Shown here: in pieces, positions 29,019 to 36,982 of the stretch | How the letters are laid out: each line of letters opens with the position of its first letter | How positions within the stretch are numbered: position 1 is the stretch's first letter | Assembly: GCF_016481275.1 (NCBI RefSeq) | Contig: NZ_JAEMNW010000009.1 | Span: 1 to 64,000, forward strand | Length of the DNA stretch: 64,000 bases | Source: Antrihabitans auranticaus | GTDB taxonomy: Bacteria > Actinomycetota > Actinomycetes > Mycobacteriales > Mycobacteriaceae | Direction: 5' to 3' | Position numbers and translations under genes: made by a program | The notes under the pieces: generated by a model | What the model was told of the DNA's origin: nothing | What the model saw: the letters and a program-made list of their open reading frames with translations, nothing else | The model's database searches: none

Positions 29019-29753
29019 TTAATCCGCCTGCGCAATCACAGGATTTGCAGATGCCCAAAGATGTTCGAGGCGCTGCACGTCTGTCCGTAACAGGGCGAGG
29101 GCGTGCGGGACACCATGATCTGGATCGTCTGTGCTTGCCCGCGCGCTGATGACCCCGCCCAAAGCAATTGCCGCTAACGCATCACCGATTTCGCGCGGCG
29201 ACTTCTGAGGACCGGAGGTCTGCCGCGGGAACCAGAACGCGACCCAATTCGCTACGCCTGCCAAGGCGAACGCCGTCAGTTCCGGATCGACCGGGTTGAA
29301 GGACCCGTCGTTGATCCCCTGGGAAACCAAGGACATTAAGGCTGCCAGCGTCGCTCGGCGTGCACGTCGGTGCTGCTTCGCCAAAGCATCTGGAAATGAA
29401 TCTTCGCTCGTGAGCAACAAGCGGAAACGCTGCGGATGCTCGGCGACCCGCGCTGCCATGGCAGCGACCCCTTCTTTCAACCTGGTGGTTGGGTCTCGAG
29501 TGACGTCCTCGGCAAGCTTTTGTAACTCGCTCGCAGATTCCAGAGTGAAGCCACGGACGAGGTGGCCCAGCAACTCGTCCTTACCGCTGACGTAGTGATA
29601 AATGCCGGTCCGGGTCAGGCCGACTGCGTCCGCCAGTTCTTGTAGCGACGTACCTGCAACTCCTTGGCGGGCGAACAACGTTTCGGCGGCAATCATCAGC
29701 TGCTCGAGGACCAAGTCGTGTCGTGCAGCGCTTCTCGTGGTCGGCTTCGCCAT
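29019..29753 (-). CDS. TetR family transcriptional repressor
   Basis: A 244-residue TetR protein. The N-terminal helix-turn-helix is intact (AAETLFARQGVAGTSLQELADAVGLTRTGIYHYVSGKDELL) and the rest is an all-helical ligand domain. ATG 29753 is chosen because MAKPTTRSAARHDLV leads straight into helix 1; the frame open upstream to 29867 looks noncoding. It is divergent from the maleate-isomerase-like gene, with the operator-like repeat at 29944 between them. A CoA thioester or aromatic ligand would be expected, which is inference. Confidence 0.9.
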   Translation of the reverse strand: MAKPTTRSAARHDLVLEQLMIAAETLFARQGVAGTSLQELADAVGLTRTGIYHYVSGKDELLGHLVRGFTLESASELQKLAEDVTRDPTTRLKEGVAAMAARVAEHPQRFRLLLTSEDSFPDALAKQHRRARRATLAALMSLVSQGINDGSFNPVDPELTAFALAGVANWVAFWFPRQTSGPQKSPREIGDALAAIALGGVISARASTDDPDHGVPHALALLRTDVQRLEHLWASANPVIAQAD

Positions 29754-29943
29754 CGTCCGATTATGCACGGCACTGATGGAATTCAAGCTCTGCGCGCCAG
29801 TGGACGCGCTGATTTTTTGACACGATCGTCGACAGCACGTCATGTTCGTCGACTTGCCGCTCCACACAAGCGCTCGGGTTTCCCCAGTTCAAGCCGCCGC
29901 GCTGCCAGAGCTCGGTTGACATTCTCACGCTTACGTCACAGAA

Positions 29944-29959
29944 TTGTCGTATGCGTCAA
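29944..29959. promoter_or_regulatory. Putative operator B, TTGTC-N6-GTCAA
   Basis: TTGTCGTATGCGTCAA differs from operator A at only two positions and shares its GTATGC core. It lies between tetR and the maleate-isomerase-like gene, over the ATG at 29951. Half-sites TTGAC (29926) and CGTCA (29934) precede it, repeating the tandem layout of operator A. Confidence 0.5.
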
Positions 29960-30730
29960 ACATTGGTGACCGACTCGGCGCCCAAGCGTGTGGGACTGAT
30001 CGTCCCCAGTTCGAACGTGACAGTTGAAACGGAGTTGCCGCGCATATTGTCTGGTGTCGACGGCGTCGAGTTCACATTCCACGCCAGTCGGATGCGAATG
30101 CACGCAGTCACCCCCGAGCAATTGCGCGCGATGAATGCACAACGTGAGCGATGCGTGCTCGAGGTCGGAGATGCCGGCGTCGACACGATCCTCTATGCAT
30201 GCCTGGTCGCCATCATGGCAACCGGCCTGAGCGAGCACCGTAACGTCGAGATGGCAATCGCCGAGCAGCTTGCCACGGGCGGGTCCACGACGAAGGTTCT
30301 GTCGAGCGCCGGAGCCCTTGTCAAGGCGCTGCGAGACATCGGCGCCAAGCGCGTCGGACTGGTAATGCCGTACATGAAGCCCCTTGCTCAACAGGTAGTC
30401 GCCTACATCGAGAACGAGGGTTTCGAAGTCGCCGGTTGGCGAGCACTCGAAGTTGCCGACAACGCCGAGGTGGGGTGCATAGCCCCAGAGCGCATCCTGC
30501 AGGCGGCGCGAAGCCTCGATTTGCGACAAGTCGACGCGCTCGTGCTTTCGGCCTGCGTGCAGATGCCGTCGCTGAGCATCGTCGAGGCGGCCGAGCGAGA
30601 GCTGGGTGTACCGGTTCTCTCGGCAGCAACAGCAGGCGCGTACTGCATCCTGCGCAGCCTCGACGTACCGGTGAACATTACGGGCGCGGGCTCTCTGCTG
30701 CGTGCAGACGCAGTTCTAAGAGCCGTATAA
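29951..30730 (+). CDS. Maleate cis-trans isomerase-like Asp/Glu racemase superfamily enzyme
   Basis: A 259-residue protein of the racemase superfamily that includes maleate isomerase and arylmalonate decarboxylase. It shows VGLIVPSSNVTVETELPRIL at the start, Cys84 in LYACLVAIM and Cys202 in LSACVQMPSL. The spacing of 118 residues equals that of the catalytic pair I recall for Nocardia maleate isomerase (Cys76, Cys194). Both cysteines favour isomerase or racemase over decarboxylase. It could turn maleate into fumarate. ATG 29951 lies inside the operator-like repeat and lacks a ribosome binding site, so a leaderless start there or GTG 29966 are both possible. It heads a four-gene operon. Confidence 0.82.
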   Translation: MRQTLVTDSAPKRVGLIVPSSNVTVETELPRILSGVDGVEFTFHASRMRMHAVTPEQLRAMNAQRERCVLEVGDAGVDTILYACLVAIMATGLSEHRNVEMAIAEQLATGGSTTKVLSSAGALVKALRDIGAKRVGLVMPYMKPLAQQVVAYIENEGFEVAGWRALEVADNAEVGCIAPERILQAARSLDLRQVDALVLSACVQMPSLSIVEAAERELGVPVLSAATAGAYCILRSLDVPVNITGAGSLLRADAVLRAV

Positions 30731-30758
30731 ACACTTGCTGCAACAGGATTGGAGACCA

Positions 30759-31403
30759 ATGTCCGAAAAAGCCGAACACCGCGTCAAGGGCGTCGATCAC
30801 ACTGCGTTCCCGACTTTCGACCCCGCCGGAACGGTGAGATTTTACCGCGACGTTCTCAAATTTCCTGTCGTGCACTCGATATGCGCTGCCGGTTGGGGAC
30901 CCGAAAAACATCCCGACTTCATTCACTTCTTCTTCGACATCGGCAACGCCGACCGCATTGCGTTCTTCTACTACTTCGGGCTGGATCCTGTGGGAGACCC
31001 CGGGCTGCCAGGAGATGCATGGGCTCGGTTACCAAGCGATACACCGGGATTCTTTGTGAACTCGCGGCACCTCGCAATCCATGTGGAGGATGAAGAAGAT
31101 CTCCTCGAGTACCGTCGCCGACTCGATGATTCGGCATGGCCGGTGGAGATGCAGGTAATGCACGAAACGATCGAGTCGATCTACACTCACGACCCGAACG
31201 GATACATGGTCGAGTTCACACGCGCATTGCGCCCGGTGACGGCGCAGGAGGACCTAGACGCGGCCCTCACGATCGAAGCCCTGTGCGATGTTGCAACCAG
31301 CGGTGAGCCGACGATGGACAAATTGCTGACTCGTAAGGCAGAACTTATCGTCCAGCGCGCGGCGGCCTGGGAAGAATCCGAACGAGAGCTGGTCCAGGGA
31401 TGA
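30759..31403 (+). CDS. VOC (glyoxalase/extradiol dioxygenase fold) protein
   Basis: A 214-residue vicinal-oxygen-chelate protein. VDHTAFPTFDPAGTVRFYRDVLKFPVV starts the first beta-alpha-beta module; SRHLAIHVEDEEDLLEYRRRL and HDPNGYMVEFTR complete the second, leaving two His and one Glu in places expected for a metal site. A helical tail of about 45 residues follows. It might be a ring-cleaving dioxygenase, an isomerase or a lyase; the sequence does not decide. ATG 30759 has TTGGAGA before it. Its stop overlaps the next start, so it is coupled to the 81-residue protein. Confidence 0.85.
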   Translation: MSEKAEHRVKGVDHTAFPTFDPAGTVRFYRDVLKFPVVHSICAAGWGPEKHPDFIHFFFDIGNADRIAFFYYFGLDPVGDPGLPGDAWARLPSDTPGFFVNSRHLAIHVEDEEDLLEYRRRLDDSAWPVEMQVMHETIESIYTHDPNGYMVEFTRALRPVTAQEDLDAALTIEALCDVATSGEPTMDKLLTRKAELIVQRAAAWEESERELVQG

Positions 31404-31645
31404 CTCGCATTTATGTTCTCGAGGTGCCGGAGAATGACGGATTCGTCAAAGTGGCCGTCGAGGATCCTTCGATCACAGTTGACAAGGTAGGCCCATATTT
31501 CCGACTGTCTGCGGCTGCGGACATCGTGATAGACCGCAGGGCGACCGGATCTCGACATGCCGTGTGGTACAGCGCTCTTGCTGGACTCGAGGACTCACGC
31601 GTCGTTCAGCAGGATAAGGATGCGTTGAGGGTGACCGCGAGGTGA
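31400..31645 (+). CDS. Small 81-residue protein of unknown function
   Basis: I do not recognise this family. The protein is 81 residues with an alternating beta-like pattern (TRIYVLEVPENDGFVKVAVE, TVDKVGPYFRLS, AADIVIDRR, GSRHAVWYSALAGL) and no Cys or signal peptide. It overlaps the VOC gene by four bases and the hydrolase gene by four bases, and is therefore made together with both. A structural subunit or accessory factor for one of them is plausible. Confidence 0.75.
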   Translation: MTRIYVLEVPENDGFVKVAVEDPSITVDKVGPYFRLSAAADIVIDRRATGSRHAVWYSALAGLEDSRVVQQDKDALRVTAR

Positions 31646-32901
31646 CATCGAACGGCGCACACCATGTTGGATCAGGGCGCTACATCGACCCTGCCCCGAT
31701 CCCGTCCTCAACGGTCACGACCGCGCACGAGTTGAAGACCGTTGATCACGCCAGGGTAAACGGCGTACTGAGGACTGTGCCGGGAGCCACGACGGTGGCC
31801 TTTCTCATGCATCCTCGTCAAGACTTCACCCATCACGTGCTGGTGCCCGAACTCCTGGCACGTGGCTACGCGGTGTGGACGCAGAGTGGCCGTGCAGGAA
31901 CCAATGATGTTGCGCTGCTGCATGAACAGGCGTTGCTTGACATGGCTGTGGGCCACGTGTTCTTGCGCGATCGGGGTTTCGAAAGAGTCGTCTCGGTCGG
32001 GCATTCCGGGGGTGGCGCTCTGGCTGCATATTACATCGAGCAGGCGAGCCTCGAGGCTGTCGACAGAGTGACGGATACGCCGGGTGGCAAGGCCGTCCCT
32101 CTGGCTTCAGCTCAGATGCCTGTGCCGGACGGTCTGATGATGATGGCACCTCATCCCGGCCAAGGTCAGCTGTTGTTGAACATGATCGATCCGTCGGTCG
32201 CGGACGAGACAGACCCGCTCTCGATCGTCGGTGCTCTCGATCCCTACAGTCCGCGCAACGGGTTTCGGACACCGCCGAAGTCAGCGACATACACCGCCGA
32301 ATTCATCGAAGACTATCGCGCGGCGCAGCATCGCCGCATAGAGCGAATCGATGCCATCGCTCGACAGCGTGTCGAGCGTTCGAACGAGGCAAGCAAAAGA
32401 TTCGCCGAGGACGGAGACCCGAGTCAAAGGCGTATCGCTCTCGGGGCAGGCGTCATCGTCGTGCATCGAACGGATGCCGACCTTCGCGGAGTCGATCTGT
32501 CCCTCGATCCAAATCACCGTCCGTATGGTTCGCTATTCGGCAGACGCCCTGACCTGACGAACTACGGCGTAGTCGGATTCGGTCGGATGACTACTCCTGA
32601 GGCATGGCTGTCGACATGGTCCGGTATCTCCAGCCGAGCCAGCCTGCTGCGCTGCGCACGTGGCGTGCACATTCCGACGTTACTAATCGAGTTGACCGGT
32701 GATCAGGCCAGCTTCCCAAGCGATTCACTAGCCACCGTCGAAGCGATTGCCAGCGACGACGTTTCTCTCATTCGTGTTCCGGGCATGCATTTTGGGGCCG
32801 CACTAGAGGCCGGCACCACCGCAGGTGCGACATTGGCGGGACATGCCATGGCCGGCTGGCTGGGGGAGAGGTTTCCGACCGCCGCACTCGCCTCGGTGTA
32901 A
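31642..32901 (+). CDS. Alpha/beta hydrolase
   Basis: A 419-residue alpha/beta hydrolase without signal peptide. The nucleophile elbow is VSVGHSGGGALAAYY with Ser122; LLIELTGDQASFPSD probably supplies the acid and VPGMHFGAALE the His. It is longer than simple esterases, with a roughly 150-residue lid insertion rich in charged helix (RRIERIDAIARQRVERSNEASKRF). It may hydrolyse a CoA thioester, an ester or a C-C bond. As no other thioesterase is visible, it is a candidate to release gentisate from gentisyl-CoA made by the flavin hydroxylase next door; this is inference. GTG 31642 overlaps the preceding stop. Confidence 0.82.
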   Translation: MTSNGAHHVGSGRYIDPAPIPSSTVTTAHELKTVDHARVNGVLRTVPGATTVAFLMHPRQDFTHHVLVPELLARGYAVWTQSGRAGTNDVALLHEQALLDMAVGHVFLRDRGFERVVSVGHSGGGALAAYYIEQASLEAVDRVTDTPGGKAVPLASAQMPVPDGLMMMAPHPGQGQLLLNMIDPSVADETDPLSIVGALDPYSPRNGFRTPPKSATYTAEFIEDYRAAQHRRIERIDAIARQRVERSNEASKRFAEDGDPSQRRIALGAGVIVVHRTDADLRGVDLSLDPNHRPYGSLFGRRPDLTNYGVVGFGRMTTPEAWLSTWSGISSRASLLRCARGVHIPTLLIELTGDQASFPSDSLATVEAIASDDVSLIRVPGMHFGAALEAGTTAGATLAGHAMAGWLGERFPTAALASV

Positions 32902-33533
32902 GTGCACGTATGTCGGCGACTCCATACAGCGGGTTGGTGTGTGGCATTGACCGCAGGGTCGCCAGCAGCGCTTACGAGCGCGGCCGTCAAAGATCCGACG
33001 ACTCGCGCGGATGCACTTCAGGCGTTTCAGCAGCTCCAGGCGGGGTTGCTTCCTCTGATCGAGGTAGTGCGTCGCGACACGGGTGAAATCGACATCAGCG
33101 CGGCAAATTCAGCGAGGTCGGCCAGGACGGCAACACTTCCGCTCCTTCCCGGACCGCCATGCAAACAAAGATGGCGCATCGTTACGGAGAGAGCCGCCTG
33201 TGCGGGGCGTCAACATGTCGGCCTCGTCTACCTCGGTCCCGTCCTCGACGAACGCGATAATTGTCGCGGAGACACGACTCTGTGCTTCCTGGTGCAAGGC
33301 GCAGACAACACGTTCGCGTAGAACCGTTTTCGGCTGGTCCAAAACACGAAGCTGCGCTGGGGTCTGCTGCTCGTTGAGGGAAGCGGCTCGGCAATGTCGG
33401 AGAGTTCGTCGTGACTAATAGCTTGGCGAGGATTGTGGCGGGACCTTGTTAGCGGCGCCAATAGTGGTCGCGCGGTCGAGAAGCCCGGAGGTGACAATGG
33501 GTTCCGGCATGTCGTTGGCTCGCCTCGACGACA
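32902..33533. other. Unresolved stretch, possibly a decayed gene
   Basis: About 630 bases lie between the hydrolase stop and the flavin hydroxylase stop. A plus-strand frame from a GTG at 32902 or 32941 runs to 33321 (about 139 residues) and resumes after its stop with coding-like sequence to 33413. I recognise no domain. It may be a degenerate gene or noncoding sequence between convergent operons. Confidence 0.35.
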
Positions 33534-35066
33534 TCAGCCACGGACAATGAAGTCAGCGCGACCAGCGCCTACGGCAGCGGCTGCTTGTGCTCGGGCCGCA
33601 GCGGGTAGTAGCACTCCGACGACGCGGCCTGTCTGGAGGCGGATACGTTCCGCGAGATCAATGCGCGCACCGATCGACTCCAGGTCGTTGTCTCCCGTGA
33701 CGAGAAGCGGAATGGACAGGTTCTGTCGGGCCGCGTGAAGCGCGGCATCAGCAAGTTCATCCCAGACCCGCGAGGAATTCCACTCGATCGATTCATGAGC
33801 GCACGTGCGATCGAGTGTGTGGCTGTCGACCTCTCGGGCGGGCAGGTTTAACGACGTCAGCGGTCGACTCAACACCCAGTCGTCGAGCATGCTCGGATCG
33901 ATTGGCACATTGTCCCCGAGCCAAGACAGCGCGGTACGTACGTGCTCGAGCTGGTCTCGCGCGTAGTCTGCGATGCCTAGGTTTCCCGCGCGTGTCATGT
34001 AGGACAGCGCGAGCTCACCGATGGGCCGGTCTGCGCGGACCCGGTAGGAGTCCCACCACGCTTGGCTTCTACTGGCCAACCGTTTGAATCGTTCTACAGG
34101 CTCTCTCCTGGCCTGCTCGTAGGCTGCGAACGCGGCAGCGACGGAGGACTCCCCTCGCAGCGCCTCGGCGAGGGCGATCGAGTCTTCGAGCGCAAGCTTC
34201 GTCCCCGAACCGAGCGTGTAATGCGCGGTGTGGGCGGCGTCTCCGATGAGGACGGTGTTACCAACTGACCAGCGATCCAGGGTAAGGGTGGTGAAACGGC
34301 CCCACCGGGTGCGGTTGGTCAGCAACGGGCGACCATGCAGCGCATCTTCGAATACTCGGTTTAGGATTTCGACACTGGCGTGGTCGGTCTCTCCGGCAGG
34401 AACTACCGCGTCGAGGCCGCCGAGATTGGCGGACACCCAGGTGTCTTCGTCGACCTCGATCAGGAAGGTGCTGCGGTCGTCGGCATACGGGTAGGCGTGC
34501 GCGACGAACAATCCCTGAGGCGCTTCGGCGGCGGCGAAGAATGCAGAATCCACTGCGAAGTCCGCGCCACACCACACGAACCTCGAGCGCCCGAGAATCT
34601 CGCCGACACCCAGGTCCGCGCTCAGCTTTCTGCGGGTGCTGCTGCGAACGCCATCAGCGGCGATGATCACGTCAGCCCCGGCGGTGGTTGTGACGTCGGC
34701 CTTCGCTCCGGTCCTGATTTCGACGCCGACACGGGTGGCCGCATCTTCGAGGATTCGTAGAAGTGTCGCCCGTCCGATGGCCAGGTTGCGTGCTCCGTGC
34801 AGAGTGATGTTGTCATGGGCCCGGCGAAAGTCGAGGGTGTGGCCGGCAAAGCTGGCATGGCGGATTTGGTCCGCCGTCTCGGGGTCGGCGTTCGCGAGGT
34901 TCCTCATGGTCGCCTCGGTGAGACCAACCCCAAATCCGAATGTCTCAGCGTCGCTGCCGAGACGTTCGTGCACGACGACGCGGAGTTCGGGCTCGGCGAG
35001 TTTGAGGAGGCGTGCGACGTACAACCCTGCTGGGCCGCCTCCAACGACTTCGACCTGGCGGCTCAT
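33534..35066 (-). CDS. FAD-dependent aryl-CoA hydroxylase (salicylyl-CoA 5-hydroxylase type)
   Basis: A 510-residue flavoprotein hydroxylase. It has VVGGGPAGLYVARLLKLAEP for FAD, the middle DG-type motif IIAADGVRSSTRR, and LIGDAAHTAHYTLGSGTKLALEDSIALAEAL. The last signature, with the SGTKLA segment, I associate with salicylyl-CoA 5-hydroxylase (SdgC) and the monooxygenase half of 2-aminobenzoyl-CoA monooxygenase/reductase rather than free-acid hydroxylases. The C-terminal 130 residues are unassigned. It overlaps the aryl-AMP ligase gene by four bases, so the ligase probably supplies its CoA- or AMP-activated substrate. ATG 35066 has GGAGG upstream. Likely product is gentisyl-CoA if the substrate is salicylyl-CoA. 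Confidence 0.8.
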   Translation of the reverse strand: MSRQVEVVGGGPAGLYVARLLKLAEPELRVVVHERLGSDAETFGFGVGLTEATMRNLANADPETADQIRHASFAGHTLDFRRAHDNITLHGARNLAIGRATLLRILEDAATRVGVEIRTGAKADVTTTAGADVIIAADGVRSSTRRKLSADLGVGEILGRSRFVWCGADFAVDSAFFAAAEAPQGLFVAHAYPYADDRSTFLIEVDEDTWVSANLGGLDAVVPAGETDHASVEILNRVFEDALHGRPLLTNRTRWGRFTTLTLDRWSVGNTVLIGDAAHTAHYTLGSGTKLALEDSIALAEALRGESSVAAAFAAYEQARREPVERFKRLASRSQAWWDSYRVRADRPIGELALSYMTRAGNLGIADYARDQLEHVRTALSWLGDNVPIDPSMLDDWVLSRPLTSLNLPAREVDSHTLDRTCAHESIEWNSSRVWDELADAALHAARQNLSIPLLVTGDNDLESIGARIDLAERIRLQTGRVVGVLLPAAARAQAAAAVGAGRADFIVRG

Positions 35067-36763
35067 CGGTCTGCCTCCTCATCGTGGAGTCGACGTTCGA
35101 CGTCTTCTCGGAGCAACTTTTTCGATACCTTCCCCACGTTGGTCAGGGGAAACTCGGCGACAACCTCGACGCGTTCGGGGAACTTGTACTTAGCGAGTCC
35201 GTGGTCGAGAAGGTATTGGGCGAGGACTTCAACCGTCATGTCGGCAGCGCCGGGCTCCAGGACGAGGTAGGCGCACGCCTTCTCTCCGAGCACGCGGTCG
35301 GACATGGCGACGACGGCAACGTTGACGATGTCGGGGTGGCGAACGATTACTTCCTCTACCTCCTCTGCGTGAATTTTCTCGACGCCTCTGTTGATGACGT
35401 CCTTGATGCGTCCCTCGATGGAATAGAAGATGCGGCCGTCTCGGACATGCCGCCTGGACAAGTCACCCGTGCGGTAGAAGCCGTCGGAGGTAAAGGCTGC
35501 GGCATTGTGCGCGTCGGCGCGGTAGTACCCCCGGATGGTGTACGGCCCCCGCGCGCAGAACTCGCCGACTTCACCGTCGACGACCTCGTCTTCCGAGCCA
35601 GGCATCAAGATCCGTACGTCGTCGTGTGGCGAGATCGGGGATCCTACGGTTTGGTATCGGACATATTCGTCTGCGTCTGCCGGGGTGAGAGTGAACAAAC
35701 CTTCAGCCATCCCGAACATCTGCCGGACGTTGATGCCAAGTTTGTCGCGCAGTTGCTCCGCGACCTCGACGGGCAATCGTTGCCCCCCAACGACGAAGTT
35801 TGCAACCGAGCCGAAGTCAGTCTCTGTGGCGCGGGGAGTCTCTAAGAGGCGGACGGCGAGCGCGGGAGGGACGAGCGGAATGGTGATCAAGGGGTACGTC
35901 TCGATGGCGTCGAGGAGCCCATCGATGCCGGCGTCAGGCAATAGAACAAGGTGTGCGCCTGCAAGGATTGCCGGCTGGACGGCTAGTGAGATGCCCGCGT
36001 TGTGCATGAGCGGAAGCGCGTACACGACGGTATTCGACTGGCGATAAGCCATGGCATCGGCCCATATGCGTGCGTTGTACGCGTATTCCTCGTGTAGTCG
36101 CGGCGCGACTTTGGGGAGTCCAGTTGTGCCGCCTGATAATTGGAATACCGCGATACCTAGAGGGTTGACGGAGAGTCCCGGCAGGTCGAGATCGTTCGCG
36201 GCCCGGCCAGCAGCGAGAACGTCCGCGTAGTCGACGGCTCCCTCGATAGAGCCGCGGACGGCGATCACTGTGTCGATGGGGCCGTCGGCACTCAATGACC
36301 GGGCCTGTTCGCGGAGTCGCCCACCAGCAAAATCGCACTGGACGATCAGCGTGCGGGATCCAGTGTGCTCGGCAAGGACTCGGATCTCCCGAGTTCCGTG
36401 TTGCGGAAGGGTGCACACCGGCTTGACGCCGGCGAAGAGGAATCCGAGGTAGGAGACGACAGTCTCGATCACGTTCCCCATCTGAAACATGACGACGTCA
36501 CCCGATCGCAGATCAGTGGTTGCGATTGTGCCGCGGGCGAAGTCTTTCGCACGATCTACGAGGTCGCGATAGGTCAGGGATTCGTCGGCAGTCGTAATGG
36601 CTGGATTTGCGGCGGCCTTCTCGGCGGCGTCGAGAAGCTCGGCGGCGAGAGCCCGGCCATTCCAAAGGCCGTTCCCCCGGTATGTCTCGACGGTGTTCGG
36701 GTCGTAGAGCACAAGCCCATCTTCGGGTTTGTCGGTGAGGTGGCTCACAAACGTGGTCGACAT
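35063..36763 (-). CDS. Aryl-AMP/CoA ligase (EntE/DhbE/SdgA family)
   Basis: A 566-residue adenylate-forming enzyme activating an aryl acid with ATP. Motifs: FQLSGGTTGLPKVAPR (P-loop), PLMHNAGIS with the His-Asn pair typical of 2,3-dihydroxybenzoate and salicylate ligases, RTGDLSRR, IKDVINRGVEKIHAEEVE, and a C-terminal Lys in LTNVGKVSKK. The family resemblance is to EntE/DhbE, with salicylyl-AMP ligase SdgA as the catabolic example. No siderophore synthetase is nearby, so degradation fits better. ATG 36763 is preferred over the TTG nine bases upstream. It is first in a two-gene operon and divergent from the aldehyde dehydrogenase. Confidence 0.86.
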   Translation of the reverse strand: MSTTFVSHLTDKPEDGLVLYDPNTVETYRGNGLWNGRALAAELLDAAEKAAANPAITTADESLTYRDLVDRAKDFARGTIATTDLRSGDVVMFQMGNVIETVVSYLGFLFAGVKPVCTLPQHGTREIRVLAEHTGSRTLIVQCDFAGGRLREQARSLSADGPIDTVIAVRGSIEGAVDYADVLAAGRAANDLDLPGLSVNPLGIAVFQLSGGTTGLPKVAPRLHEEYAYNARIWADAMAYRQSNTVVYALPLMHNAGISLAVQPAILAGAHLVLLPDAGIDGLLDAIETYPLITIPLVPPALAVRLLETPRATETDFGSVANFVVGGQRLPVEVAEQLRDKLGINVRQMFGMAEGLFTLTPADADEYVRYQTVGSPISPHDDVRILMPGSEDEVVDGEVGEFCARGPYTIRGYYRADAHNAAAFTSDGFYRTGDLSRRHVRDGRIFYSIEGRIKDVINRGVEKIHAEEVEEVIVRHPDIVNVAVVAMSDRVLGEKACAYLVLEPGAADMTVEVLAQYLLDHGLAKYKFPERVEVVAEFPLTNVGKVSKKLLREDVERRLHDEEADR

Positions 36764-36816
36764 GATTATCAACGTACGGTCGCCTTCATCGAAATGTCAA
36801 CATGGTCGTGAAAGTA

Positions 36817-36832
36817 TTGACATCAGAGTCAA
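36817..36832. promoter_or_regulatory. Putative operator C, TTGAC-N6-GTCAA
   Basis: TTGACATCAGAGTCAA has perfect 5-bp arms and lies between the divergent ligase and aldehyde dehydrogenase genes. The arms match operators A and B but the spacer differs. TTGACA could also be a -35 element. A further TGTCAA lies at 36795. Confidence 0.45.
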
Positions 36833-36982
36833 ATTCAGCGACAGTTCAATGGTCGGCGTGTTCCATGTCACAACCGATTTGCCGTCGGGCAAGACCTTTT
36901 GCACCTCGTGCGCCACTCGCCTGGAGCGGGGAGTGCACGACCGAATGCCCTGGGCGCCAATGCCTTTGAAAGGAATTCCTTC

